Shown here: one piece after another, positions 1 through 10,639 of the stretch | How positions within the stretch are numbered: the first letter of the stretch is position 1 | Layout: every line of letters begins with the position of its first letter | Assembly: GCA_036873135.1 (NCBI GenBank) | Contig: JAPTYO010000009.1 | Coordinates: forward strand, 43,060,756-43,124,755 | From: Clarkia xantiana subsp. parviflora | Lineage: Eukaryota; Streptophyta; Magnoliopsida; Myrtales; Onagraceae | Direction of reading: 5' to 3' | Length of the DNA stretch: 64,000 nucleotides | The notes under the pieces: generated by a model | The model's input: only the letters and a program-made list of their open reading frames with translations | Told to the model about the DNA's origin: nothing | Databases searched by the model: none | Translations under genes and position numbers: made by a program

Positions 1-650
1 ACGGCCCTCCGTTCAATGGGGCTCAGTTGAAGGAGTACCTGGAAGAATTAAACATTGAGCATCGGACCGCTTCAGTCCGCCACGCTCAGACCAATGGCCA
101 GGTAGAGTCAGCCAACAAGATCGTGATGGATGGCTTGAAGAAGAGAGTCTATGTCTTACAAGGCCATTGGCTGGATGAGCTCGAGAACGTGCTGTGGGCT
201 GTGAGAACAACACCCAAGCAATCAACAGGAGAAACTCCGTTTGGCCTGGTCTATGGCACGGAGGCAGTCGCTCCCGTGGAAATAGCGGTGGCGTCCCATC
301 GCGCGAAATATTATGAGCCTCTGACAAACGAGGAAATGAGACGTCTAGACTTAGACCTACTCGAGGAAAAGAGGTGGAAGGCTGATGAAGTCCAGGCCCG
401 GATGCGTCTGGCAACAGCCCGATAATACAATCGGCGTGTCAGGTCCCGACAATTCTTCGTGGGAGAACTTGTCTGGCGGAGGAACGAGTTCGTTCATCAA
501 GATCAGATCAACAAGCTATCGCCAAAATGGGAAGGACCTTACAAGATCGTAGGGATGCTAGCACCCAATGCATACAGGCTAGAGGACCTTGATGGCAAGA
601 TGTTGAAGCATTCCTTCAGTGGCGAACACTTGAAGAAGTATCATGTTTGA
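1..650 (+). pseudogene. G1 integrase C-terminal part
   Basis: This is the end of a gypsy integrase, which joins element DNA to the host chromosome. The frame is open from the window edge and shows the late core (HAQTNGQVESANK, then LWAVRTTPK and the GLVYGTEAVAPVEI block). A C-terminal segment follows with SPKWEGPYK and HSFSGEHLKK, as in G3 and G4. An in-frame TAA at 423-425 falls where G3 and G4 have tyrosine in RYYNR, so the copy is broken. The same frame reopens and stops at 648-650. The catalytic D,D,E residues mostly lie upstream of the window. Confidence 0.9.
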
Positions 651-781
651 TATTAAGCCGCCGTGAAGGGCGCAAATTGTCTATCAATAAGATCTGATGT
701 AAGCCTATTTTGAGTTATTTATGAATAAAAGAAGTTGCTTCCGATCAAATTGCTTTTAGATTTATTCTAACTGTTAGTAAG

Positions 782-1199
782 ACGTCCTGAAGGACGCGAC
801 AAAAGCCTTCCTAGGTACGATAAAAGCCTTCCGAGGTATGCGTAAATCGTCTATATGATGCGGCCAAAAGCCTTAACGGGTATGGACAAAAGCCCTACGG
901 GGTACCCGTAAGTCGTCTATATGATGCAACCAAAAGCCTAGGTACGAAAAGGCCCTGATGGGTCCGCGTAAGTCGTCTATATGATGCGGCCAAAAGCCTT
1001 AACGGGTACGGAAAAAAAAAACCCCGATGGGTCCGCGTAAGTCATCTATATGATGCGGCCAAAAGCCTTAACGGGTACGGAAAAGCCTTAACAGGTTCGC
1101 GTAAGTCGTTTATATGATGCGGCAAAAAGCCTTAAAGGGTACGACTAAGCCGTCCGGTAGAGACGCAATGAAAGCCCTAAGGGGTACGAAAATGGCCTT
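782..1199 (+). repeat. G1 upstream tandem array (about 85-bp degenerate unit)
   Basis: Several imperfect copies contain the phrases cgtaagtcgtctatatgatg and aaaagccttaacgggtacgg. Spacing is irregular and units shrink rightward before the next array starts. Located just after the integrase stop, where Tat elements are known to carry hypervariable 3' untranslated repeats. Bases 651-781 before it are AT-rich with no gene that I can see. Confidence 0.8.
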
Positions 1200-1690
1200 G
1201 AAAGGCGGGGACGAGAAACCTTAAGTGGTGAAGTCCCGATCTTGGACGAGAAACCTTAAGTGGTGAAGTCCCGAATGGACGAGAAACCTTAAATGGTGAA
1301 GTCCCGATTTTGGACGAGAAACCTTAAATGGTGAAGTCCCGATTTTGGACGAGAAACCTTAAATGGTGAAGTCCCGATTTTGGACGAGAAACCTTAAGTG
1401 GTAAAGTCCCGCTTGGACGAGAAACCTTAAGTGGTGAAGTCCCGAATGGACGAGAAACCTTAAATGGTGAAGTCCCGATTTTGGACGAGAAACCTTAAAT
1501 GGTGAAGTCCCGATTTTGGACGAGAAACCTTAAGTGGTAAAGTCCCGCTTGGACGAGAAACCTTAAGTGGTGAAGTCCCGAATGGACGAGAAACCTTAAA
1601 TGGTGAAGTCCCGATTTTGGACGAGAAACCTTAAGTGGTAAAGTCCCGATTGGATGAGAAACCTTAAAGGGCGAAATCCCGAGTAAAGCA
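1200..1690 (+). repeat. G1 tandem array, 31-35-bp unit with CCTTAAGTGG core
   Basis: About 14-15 contiguous copies contain ggacgagaaaccttaa followed by tggtgaagtcccga. Successive TGGACGAGAA starts at 1311, 1346 and 1381 give a 35-bp period; other units are 31-32 bp because the gattt spacer shortens. There are no unique spacers. The core CCTTAAGTGG is shared with the G3 array at 32770-33297. Confidence 0.92.
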
Positions 1691-1864
1691 CCGGAACGTA
1701 CTAAGTAACGAATTTAAAGCCGCTTTAGATAAGTGCAAACAAGTGTCGGAGCCGAAACAGATAAAAAGAAATTTCTTATATAAAGGCCCGAAGGCCAAAG
1801 AGGTTCCGAAACAAAAGATAAAGAAGACAAAGAGAAAGGCAACAAGGACTAAAAGTTGTAAACA

Positions 1865-4602
1865 TTAAACTTGGTCCTTGTTGGAAGATGGGTCCTCGGC
1901 AGCATCGGAGGGAGCAAGGTTTGGAGGGGCCTGGGCAGAAGGCTCCGCAGCTGGCGGAGTCGGGTCCACGGCAGCAGCCTCTTCACTCTCCGCGGGGAGG
2001 TTGAAGTACTTCTCCGCAAACGGGGCAAGAGTCTCGGACTTCGTGAAGTCAATGGAATCCGCGTAGGCTGTGTAGAGTTCCTCGACAGCGTTGAACAAAA
2101 CGTCCTCCACCTCGGACTTGCAGAACTCCACAGCAGCCAACTTGAATTCTTCAGAGTTCCGATACTCCCCGCGACCCTCCTCGCGACCTTGCTGGAGACC
2201 TTCCTCGCGGCCCTGTAGGCGGCCTTCCTCGAGGCCCTGAGCCTTGGCCTCAGCCAGCTTGGCAGAGAACTCAGCCCTCTCCGCCTCAAACTTTGCCTTG
2301 GCCTCCGCGAGAAGATCCGCGAAGACGTTTTTCTCATGAACGAGCTGCTTCTTCTCCGCCTCATTCCGCTGCTGCTCCACCTGGACCATCTTCCGCTCCC
2401 GACGCATGACGGCCTCATGGTCGTGGACCATCTTGAGCAGGTTTGAGGACATATCATCGAGGAGAGCCTTCTCCTTGGCCACCTTGTTCTTGGCCGCTAC
2501 AGCCTCGTCGAGTTCCACCTGAAGCTTGGCTAAAGCATCAGGGTTCGACTGGGCCTCCGCCGCCTCCAAAGCACCCTTCAGGGCCAGGATAAGGCCGAAG
2601 CAGCGCTGTTGGTTCGCGGTGTCCTGAAAGAAGGAAGGAATAGATCAAGACACAGCAATCGGAGATAAGAGTGACGAAGAAAATAAAACAAAGATAGAAG
2701 TTTCACCTCCATCTGACGAATAGCCATGTCGCGGATCTCCTCTTCAAGGTCCTCCCGCGCCAAGGACAAGGGTCGCCTCAAGGCTGGAGGGATTGACCCC
2801 GCCAGCAGATGCAGGGCCAACCCAGGATCAAGGTTTCCCCGCCGGAGTGGAACCCCTCGGAGAGACTCGATCGGGTTCCAAGGCATCATCCCCTGGTCGG
2901 GAGTAAAAACCTTGTAAAGGTTTTCATCCACGGGGAGAGGGGGGATGACCCCAGAACTTTCAGCCGGAGGAGCCACCTCAGCTGGTGGCTCAGGAGTCGG
3001 AGTGCAGAACTCGGGAGGAGGACTCCGGGACACATCCTCCACGACGGGCCATAAGGTGCTTCGACCACGCCTACGAGGGAGCAGGTCACCTTCAGCGGGC
3101 TCCTCAGAGGAGGGAGAAGCCTCCAAATCAGTCACCTGACGGAACTGGGCTTCCGTCGGGGTTTCTTCTGTCTCCGGCGCCGGTGGAGTCACGGCCCGGG
3201 CTGGAGTATCAGCATTCCCCGGAGTGACAGCCTCCGATGGACCTGCGGTGGCGGGATGAATAAAGTCAGGAAGAGTACCTTTAGGGCACCAGATGATTTT
3301 ACGATCGAAATGTCTATTTTTCCCAAGGACGTTGTAATATCCCGCCTCAAGAACGTGGGGAATTTCTCCTCGAAGGATGTACTTGATCTCTTGAACCCGC
3401 GTTTTCCGATCAGCGGGGATAAACTCCGTGGGGACTAATTTTTTATATTGTTTAATTGCACGACGAACGCGGTTACCTTCCTCGACGGTGGTGGCCCCGA
3501 AGGTCCGATCTATCTCCTCCCGCCTGGCCTTCTTGGCCCCGACCTGCTCTTCAGTCGGAGGTGCAGCAGATAAGGGAGTGGAGGAGGAAGCACCTTTCTT
3601 CACCAGCTTGCGCTTCCTTGGAGCCACTCTGGACGGCATCAGTCTCGCCCTGCTTCAGAATGAGATGAGTCAACAGAGAAGCCTTCTTGGCTGCAAAGGT
3701 AAAAATAAGATACTTAGAAATATTACCTAAATGACTAAATCCTTGGAAACAGAGTCAAGGAGTCGGACTCCGATAGTAATCAGGTTCCTCTCCTGGAGCT
3801 TGTTGGCATCGAGGGGTATGAAGTTGTCTCCCCAGCGATAAAGTTGAACCATCTGGAGGGTGTTGAGGTCATCCTCAGTGTAGTCCTGGAGCTTGGGGGC
3901 AGGGTCCGCCACGACCTCCCATCGAGGCCAGGGGACAGAGCTGTGCTGGACGAAGAAGTAGTACTTCTTCCAGCCGCTGTTGTCGGACCCCGAATCACGA
4001 ATCAGCACCCGATCTTTGTGAAACTTCCAAGTTTCGTTATTCCAGCCGAAACGTGAAAGTTGCTCCTTTGTCCACTTGGGGAGTCGGGGGGAGAAGGAGC
4101 AGACACCGGCTTTGTTGCACTTCATGCCGTAGAAAGTGCGGAACAGCAGAAGACTGTACGTCCACTGCTGGCGGTGGCATAAAAGTTGGAAGGCATTCCA
4201 CACGCGGATTGGGTGTGGAGAGAAGGTACAGGGATGCGTTTTTGTAAAAGTTGCACATCTCCACCATGTTTCCACAGAAGGGGAACCGAATCCCCGCGCT
4301 TATTTGTCCAGCGGAGACGAACACTTCCCCTGCCCGAGGAGGCGTAATAATGTGCTTCCTTCTGACAGCAGACTGGGACTCATATGGGAAGCGAGGCTCC
4401 CGATCCGAGGTAATACACCCCTCTCTAAGGGCAGCCTCATACGAAGCCTCAGATATCTCATTGACAGCAAACTCGAAAACGAAAGGAGCCCTAACCTCAG
4501 AACTAGCTTCGTCTAAAACGATTGCAAACGAAAGGATTTGAGAAAAGACGAACAAACAATAAGTAAATCACGAAAACTTAGAAGAAAGTCCTTACCAGAC
4601 AT
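1865..4602 (-). pseudogene. G1 antisense extra ORF (aORF): Transposase_28-like domain plus coiled coil
   Basis: Spliced antisense gene between pol and the LTR; biochemical role unknown. Start ATG at 4602-4600, MS, then a GT-AG intron 4513-4595 (83 nt) joining in phase to DEASSEV. The next exon carries the domain resembling Pfam Transposase_28 (RFPFCGNMVEMC, RVWNAFQLL, QQWTYSLLLFRTFYGMKC, DNSGWKKYYFF, PWPRWEV). A 36-nt GT..AG gap at 3691-3726 follows. Then come a basic PRKRKLVKK patch, a Pro/Glu/Ser-rich middle, and YKVFTPDQ with LHLLAGSIPP. The intron 2624-2706 (83 nt) is in phase, and the last exon is a long coiled coil with QGREEG repeats ending NKDQV. Breaks: one extra A in an A-run near 4243 shifts frame against G3, and a TAG sits at 3727-3729. 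The 3' exon is otherwise open. Confidence 0.82.
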
Positions 4603-4754
4603 GGGTGGTCGAAGAAGTAAGGTAAAGGAAGATCGGAAGGGTTGAAGACCTTGGATCACTTGAACACCAGGAGGAGCTTGGAGAGGAAGCCTCGAATGCA
4701 AAGATGGCTGAAAGCGAGAGAGTTCAGAAGGAGTGAATAATACCAGGCTTTTGG

Positions 4755-4762
4755 CTTTTATA
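4755..4762 (-). promoter_or_regulatory. Candidate TATA box of the G1 antisense gene
   Basis: On the minus strand the bases read TATAAAAG within GCTTATAAAAGCC, about 150 bases upstream of the aORF start codon. It is the only strong TATA match I saw close upstream of this start. The aligned site in G3 (18522-18529) reads TACAAAAC. Confidence 0.55.
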
Positions 4763-5307
4763 AGCAAAAGGATAATTGGAGGGACTCAATCTTGACCATT
4801 GAAGATGAAACGATTCGATCACAATCGTTGAAATTGTGGAGATAGTACGGAAGAGACAGCTGGATGGGCTTGATCTGCACCGTTGAAGAGGAAACGACAC
4901 GATCTTAATCGCCGAGATCATAGGCACGGAAGGGACGTGTGTGACGTCACAGTTGCTTTTTCAGAAAACAGCAGTCACGCGGGTTTAAACGTCGTTTCCT
5001 TATCCCTAGGCATTTAATGCTACAGTAACAGAGGAGTCCCCTCGGATTTGGCAACTGCCCATGGGGTCTGGTGGGCCCAAGGCAATCATGAGTAAGAGAC
5101 TCTGTTATACAACAATTACACGCAAGGCAAAAACCTCCGACGGTGGTATCGGAGGGTATGAAGACAAAAGCCTCTAACTGAGGCATCAAAAAACGCAAAG
5201 ATAAAAGCCCCCGACGGCGGTATCGGGATGTATGAAAACAAAAGCCTCCGACAAAGAGGTCAAAGGATCTGAACTGAAAGACATGACGAACTAAAAGTCC
5301 CCCATGT
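4763..5307. other. G1 spacer between aORF promoter and LTR
   Basis: No gene seen. It contains two diverged copies of a phrase with aaagcc, ccgacggtggtatcgg and gtatgaa (about 5125-5165 and 5205-5240), suggesting another small local duplication. Confidence 0.6.
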
Positions 5308-5319
5308 CTTGGGGGCAAA
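5308..5319 (+). promoter_or_regulatory. G1 polypurine tract
   Basis: The purine-rich stretch cttgggggcaaa lies immediately before the LTR start TGATGGG. This is the usual priming site for plus-strand DNA synthesis. The equivalent in G3 (reverse strand) is at 18175-18186. Confidence 0.75.
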
Positions 5320-6080
5320 TGATGGGTTCCGATGTAATCGTTAGCCCCGTTAACAGCCAATGGACGGCGAGTAGGTCCAGTGGGCCTCGTGAAAAGCCTG
5401 GAAGGCCCAGAGGCCCAGCACGAAGGGTCCCGACTTTAGCGGTCCCGATGTACGAGCTGTATGCTCCCGATGAGAAGCCTCTGAGTAGGCCCCGATATGC
5501 CTTAGTAAAGGCCCCGATAATAAAGCCCCGCAGAGGCTGGACCTGTCCCGCAGAGACTGAAGGTCCTGGGTGGTGATCTAGAATGAGATAACTCTGGAGT
5601 CTCCGACAGGAGTCGGGACTTGTGATCAGAAGATAAAGACCGAGAAACCCGCCTACTAGATAGAGTAGTGGGAGACGGTTAGAGATAGAGATAAATCCCC
5701 CAAGATACGCAGGGCGTGCCCGAGATACGCGGAGTACGGGTAAGATACGCGGAGCGTGGGGCGAGATATATGCAATCCCAACCGAGATATACGGAATCGT
5801 GGCGAGATACACGGAATCGTGGGTAAAACTGCCAGGCGCAGTAACAGGTAACTAAGTAACTTCCCCTCCTATATAAAAGAGGAAGTTACCTCAGAAAACG
5901 ATCATCTAAGAGGAACTTAGACTTTTTCTTACCACCCCATTGATCATTATACTCATTTAAGCATCGGAGAGGGATTCTGGGTCACCACCCAGGTCATCCC
6001 CTTTTGCAGGATTACGCGGAGTCCAGGAGTCCAAAAGCTTTCCGTCAAGGACGTAACGGAGCTTCGCTCGTGATCCAACA
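5320..6080 (+). repeat. G1 3' LTR
   Basis: 761 bases running TGATGGG...CCAACA. It aligns in pieces with the G3 LTRs (same start, same end, shared TCCCGAC/CCCCGAT-rich text). TATA box ATATAAAAG at 5871-5879 sits between GTAACTTCC and GGAAGTTAC. A run of short repeats built on gagatacgcggagcgtggg occupies 5699-5822 within U3. Confidence 0.88.
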
Positions 6081-6600
6081 GGTGACTCACGATGTGTGGG
6101 TTTGGTTTGTTTTGAAATATAATTAGGTGTTATGTTTAGTGTTTATACTTAATCACTATCATGAACTCGTATATATCCTGTTATATGGCATGTAGGTATC
6201 TTCATTCATGTGATTTAAGTAAGCTTAATTATTTGAAAATTAATATATTAATATCACTTAGAATGATCGGTGATGAAATACTGTCCTGATGTGTAAATAA
6301 TTGTAAGTTAGGTTATTGCTATAGATAAATAGTTAATTGATGCTTTCATTATTAATAACTAATCATGTTACTTTGTATAAAGTTATTATTAAACCCGACA
6401 TTATAAAAAACTGAATAGGATTAGTGGAATGGCAATTTGTGAATTGAGTACCGTAAGGGCGACATTATTACCATGTGTTTTAATTCGTAATAGAACCCCT
6501 GAATCTGAATTTCTGTTCGTAGACCGATTTTATACCTAGGTGTTTAATTCGTTATTCGCTTAGGTAATTTAGGATTCTAGTTAGCCTAATAATTAACTAG
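6081..6600. other. AT-rich stretch of unknown origin
   Basis: No gene seen. It lies between the G1 LTR end and the primer-site-like sequence at 6601. It could be the tail of a further LTR (the text runs straight into a primer-like site) or the leader of G2. I could not match it to any other part of the window. Confidence 0.5.
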
Positions 6601-6610
6601 TGGCGACTCT
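6601..6610 (+). promoter_or_regulatory. Possible primer binding site remnant
   Basis: TGGCGACTCT matches the first ten bases of the Arg-tRNA type primer site commonly seen in Tat/Ogre elements, then departs from it. It sits 3' of AT-rich DNA and 5' of a gypsy gag/protease fragment, the expected order. It does not match the G2 LTR, so its owner is unclear. Confidence 0.4.
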
Positions 6611-7517
6611 ATTTCAAAACTCACGTTTTCAAAACGTAAATCGTCTTAGGTCAGATTTTAGGTCCGACGACAACTTTATCCTAAAAGGAGAGCTCAAGCA
6701 ATATGTCGACCAAGGCGACAAACGCCAAAAGAAGAACCATGCAGAGCAAACCGGAAAGGGAAACAAGGGAAAGGAGAAAGTGAACGAAAACCCACCACCG
6801 CCAAAGCGTGGTGTCATCAACGTAATCCATGGTGGGCCAGCGGCAGGAGGTAGCGTTTCTAACGCCCGGGATGTCTATGCCTCACAGCTGCTAGTTCTAC
6901 CCAAGTACAGGAAGAGGCAACAACCAGAAAAGGAGGACATAATCATCCCATTCTCAAACGCCGACAAGAAACACATAGTGTATCCCCATGATGATGCTTT
7001 GGTCATAACAATGGTCATCAATGGATTTGACGTACAAAGGATTCTAGTTGATGGTGGGAGTGCTGCGGATTTAGTGCATATAGAAGTACTCAATAAGATG
7101 GGAAAAACGGAAATCGATCTCTCGCCGAGCACATTTCCGTTGGTTAGTTTTGCGGGAGCGGCAACCTACCCACTGGGCATGATTACACTTCCAGTTATCC
7201 TTGGAGACGGGTGGAAAGCATTGCATATAGACGTCACATTTGTGGTGGTGGACAACCTGGGGGCATATAACGGCATCCTAGGGAGAACAATGATCAACCC
7301 ACATGACATTGTGCCATCTACAGCTTATCAGAAAATGAAGTTCCTAACTCCTCACGGGATTGGGGAAGTGCTAGGTGATCAGACAGCCGCACGAAAGTGC
7401 TATGTCAATGCCCTGAGGAAAATGAAACAAGTGTCAATTGCCATGATAGAATTTGGTGCAAAGAGAAAGCTGTTCGTCTCGAACGAGGATGATGAAAGGA
7501 AGAAGGAAAAATTATGA
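6601..7517 (+). pseudogene. G2 gag tail and aspartic protease fragment
   Basis: The open frame begins with a gag C-terminal phrase (LKGELKQYV), then a Lys-rich linker and the VIHGGPAAGG motif. The retroviral-type protease follows with PHDDALVITM and the catalytic LVDGGSAAD (D-G-G in place of D-S/T-G, as in G3 and G4). It ends after YQKMKF and a Lys/Glu-rich tail at a TGA, where G3 continues to reverse transcriptase. No proper start: the frame opens in the primer-like site. Role if intact: cleavage of the Gag-Pol polyprotein. Confidence 0.8.
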
Positions 7518-8132
7518 CCAAGGTTCGAACTTGACAGGATTCTTTGTTCGCTTAAGCAGAGTGTGCTTAATGTCAGACAGGAAGAAGAAGAATCCATCAT
7601 GTCCTACTTCTGGAGATTTTCTCAAAACGCAACTGCACTGAGAGCAATCAAGAAGGACGCCATCAACGCATTTTTCCTAAACATGAACGCATCAACATTT
7701 TTGCTATTCGGAAGGGAATTTGGATGGCGTACAACTAAGGCAATGGTGTGCTTAAAAGACAAGATGGAGACTGCGATCTCTTGTGAGCGTGAATTGAGAT
7801 GTGGCACACCTTTCTACGCAAGTGTGGAAGCTCAAACTTCAAGGAAGTCAGAAGGCTCAAGCATGGATTATGCTAACATCTTCACTCCCTTAAAAACGGA
7901 GGTGGAAGAAATTTACGTCAAGCTTCTGGAAAACAAGCTTCCAAGACCACTTGAGCCGGAAACCGCCTTCTTAGGCAGGGATATTGAAGATTGGTTCCGA
8001 TATCACCAAACTTGGGGGCACAATACAAATAGTTGTTTGACCTTGAGGATGGAGATCGAAGAATTTATTGCGCATGTAGCTCTAGGAAGCTATGTCGCGA
8101 ACAACAGTGCCCATCAACAAGATATCACATGA
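7518..8132 (+). pseudogene. G2 gag fragment placed downstream of protease
   Basis: The frame holds gag-like text (ESIMSYFWRFSQNA, then WFRYHQTWGHNTNSC). The last phrase corresponds to the CxFHxxxGHxTxxC metal-binding motif of G3 gag, but the first cysteine is replaced by Phe. Gag normally precedes protease; here it follows it, so the locus is rearranged. Role if intact: nucleocapsid assembly and RNA packaging. Confidence 0.65.
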
Positions 8133-8237
8133 TTTTTATTATTGAAAAACAGGTCAAAAGGACGAAGTTCCATACAAAGCAAACACACAAATAAAGGTTT
8201 GGACAAAAGCCTCAAGAATATCATCATCTCCAAAGGA

Positions 8238-10564
8238 CTAAGACAGCATGTCTAGGAAATCAACACCAAGTTCAACATTAGCATTATCATATCCAAAGGT
8301 CAAAGCAATAGAAGCCGCTTCAGCTGCCTTGCGTTGCAAATCTGCAACATGGGCAACAACAAAAGAAGAATAAGGACCCAGCTTGTCGAACGGAAATCCG
8401 GGGGCAAGTGCGTGAACTCGGCCAATGTAATCTTTGGCAAACTCATCAACCAAAGGTGCAAAATCCGCTTTAGTAGTAGCAAGGACAGCGGCAGAATAAG
8501 CAGGGGTACTAGGATACTTAGCCAATCCCTTCTCAACACCCGCTCTGCGTGCCTCGTCACGAACAGAAGCAAGCGCGACATCATGAACACTGTTGTTCTC
8601 CGCAGTTTGCTGCTTGATAGCAGCAATCTCGGCCTCAAGTTGTTCAACATGGACGCGACGAGTAGCGTTGCGCGCATCAATATCGGCAACCTTGGAGTTC
8701 AAATTCTGCACTTCCTCTTCGGACTGTGCAAGCTCGCGGGAAACTATACTGCACTTCTTAATAGCAGCCTTCCTCTCACTTACAAGCTCCAACACAAAGG
8801 AAGACATTTTCATCATCCTTGAAATAGCCTAAGTGTATCAAACAAGGTAATCATGATCAACAACAACAACAAAGCATATGTGTACAACAGGAAGGCAAAA
8901 AGTTAGAGCAAGATCTACTGGTGCAAATTCAGTTTGGCCGCTTTCAACGTATGCATGTGCCTCCTCATCAGTAAACGGTTTGACATCATGATCACCAGGA
9001 GGAACACATCTTTGAAGCAACCACAGACCAACTCCTGGAGTGCTAAGTTTGGAGTCCTTCGGAAAATGAAGACTACCAGCGGAGAAAGGTGACCAGTTTT
9101 CTCCGGAAACATCAATCCCGTCAGAAAGGATCAAGTCATCACGCTTAATACGTGGCAACGCTACAATAGGAACAATGTAAAACAAAGAAGACATTAGCAA
9201 AGTATACCATGTATAGGAAGTATGTCAAATAGAACAATGCATACCTCGGCGGGAAGAGCGCTCCTCCTCGGGCCGGTCCCTCGACCGGGGGCCAGAAGGC
9301 GCTATCATGCGACTCTCAACTCTATTTCCTTTGTCGCAAGAAGGAGCTGGAATAGCCGCACTTGGTTTAGAGCGCTTCGGGTCACTCGAGGGACACGCCC
9401 TTGCGGTAGATCTCTTGGGAAGAACACTAGTGGCAGGTACTGCAACAACGCGCTCAGTCACATGCACGGAGTTACCTAAAAGGAAAAAGACAACGTGAAT
9501 ATAACAAAACTTGAAAAATCAGCAAGTCAAGTGAAGATACAAGAAGATGCCTCACTCTTAGGTCCTTTGCCACGATCATGTCCGGAGCCTTCAGGAATAG
9601 TGGGGGCAACATTACTAGCACGACGCCCAACTGACAGGTTATCACGATCATTAGCTGTCTGGAAAGACGAGCTTTTTCCATCAATACGACCTACATTGCA
9701 ACATAGTACAGGTTATAAAAGATATCATCATACCAAATCTTCAGAAGGAAGTATATGAATCCCGGCATCAATCAAATCCTGATCTGAAGCACGCAATAGA
9801 CAACGATAACGGCGCTCTTGATGACATCGAAAAATGCTCTTCACCGCCTCCCTATCATCCAAGGAAAGGTCAGAAAAAATAGGAGCCGGATCAGCCTTCT
9901 CCACGCTCTCAACATCCCAAATAGCCCAAACATCACATACGAAGAAGTAGTGATGTCGCCAATGAGAACCATAACGATCAGCCGGGGCAGCTAGACGTTG
10001 TTTGTGATCCCACTCGGCATCTCCAAGACCAAGCTTCTCGAAGCCCTTATCTTGCAAGTTCGGCCAACGCATCTTCATTCCACATAACCCCGTTGCGCCT
10101 GGACACATCAGTTGATAGAAGCATCGGAAAAGAGTGGTAGAATAGTGCCAAGATTTCTTGTGGAACAAAACTTGAAAACAACTCCATACACGGAGGCCAG
10201 CAGGAGTTAGGCTTAAGGGTGATATCCGGTAATAGCGACAAAGGTCCACCAAGTCAGGACAATAGGGAAAACACAGGCCTTCCTTAATCTGCGAGGTATA
10301 AACTGCGGATAGATCACTTGGAGGAATAGTAACTTGCCCTTTTTTGGAGTCCGGAAGCACGTCATAAGGAAGAATAGCCTCCAAAGCAGAATCAAGTCCA
10401 CAACAAGTCGCGTACAGCTCAAACATATCCTCATCAATATAATTGAAGAAGTAACTCACATCCCTCGTTGTATCCTTAAGAGACTCAACTTTGTTGATAC
10501 TCGTCTCGTCGCCAACATCTGAACATAATGTCACTCGCGGAACGGGGATAGAAGACTTACTCAT
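8238..10564 (-). CDS. G2 antisense aORF: Transposase_28-like domain plus coiled coil
   Basis: The best preserved aORF in the window; role unknown. First exon 10564-9734 is open for 277 codons and carries the Transposase_28-like domain (LCFPYCPDLVDLCRYY, RVWSCFQVLFHKKSWHYS, HWRHHYFFVCD, LIDAGIHILPSEDL). A 43-nt GT..AG gap (9691-9733) follows, then exon 9690-9556 (DGKSSSFQTAND). Three in-phase introns follow: 9476-9555, 9171-9244 and 8829-8918 (80, 74, 90 nt). They join the basic DPKRSKPS exon, the ALPRIKRDDL...RCVPPGD exon and the coiled-coil exon (MSSFVLELV to FLDMLS). ATGA-GTAAGT at the start could itself be a donor, so the first codons are uncertain. The only inconsistency I found is the phase at the 43-nt gap. 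Confidence 0.75.
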
Positions 10565-10639
10565 AATAACCACGGCAAGAAGACTAACTCGGGAAAGAAG
10601 ACAGCGTAACTCGGAATCCTGAAAATTACAAGTAACAAG

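Larger units (their letters stand above)
1..6080 (+). mobile_element. G1: Tat-type Ty3/gypsy LTR retrotransposon, 3' portion
   Basis: The window opens inside the integrase of a gypsy element on the plus strand. It ends at a 3' LTR closing in CCAACA. Order: integrase end, two tandem-repeat arrays, antisense aORF gene, non-coding spacer, polypurine tract, LTR. An antisense ORF between pol and the 3' LTR, and the close match of its integrase to that of G3 (which carries a tandem second RNase H), point to the Tat lineage. The 5' part lies outside the window, so the target duplication (ggtga would be the right copy) cannot be checked. Confidence 0.9.

Noticed and set aside
1200..1690. CRISPR-like appearance of regularly spaced short repeats
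   Set aside because: The copies are contiguous with no unique spacers, there are no cas genes, and the surroundings are plant retrotransposons. Ordinary tandem repeats.
1865..2623. Coiled-coil exon as a captured host gene
   Set aside because: Its position, intron phases and occurrence in four separate gypsy elements show it belongs to the retroelement family.
1871..3227. Plus-strand frames opposite the G1 aORF
   Set aside because: The minus strand carries the coiled-coil and domain homology shared with G3; the plus-strand frames are by-products of the Glu/Ala-rich codons.
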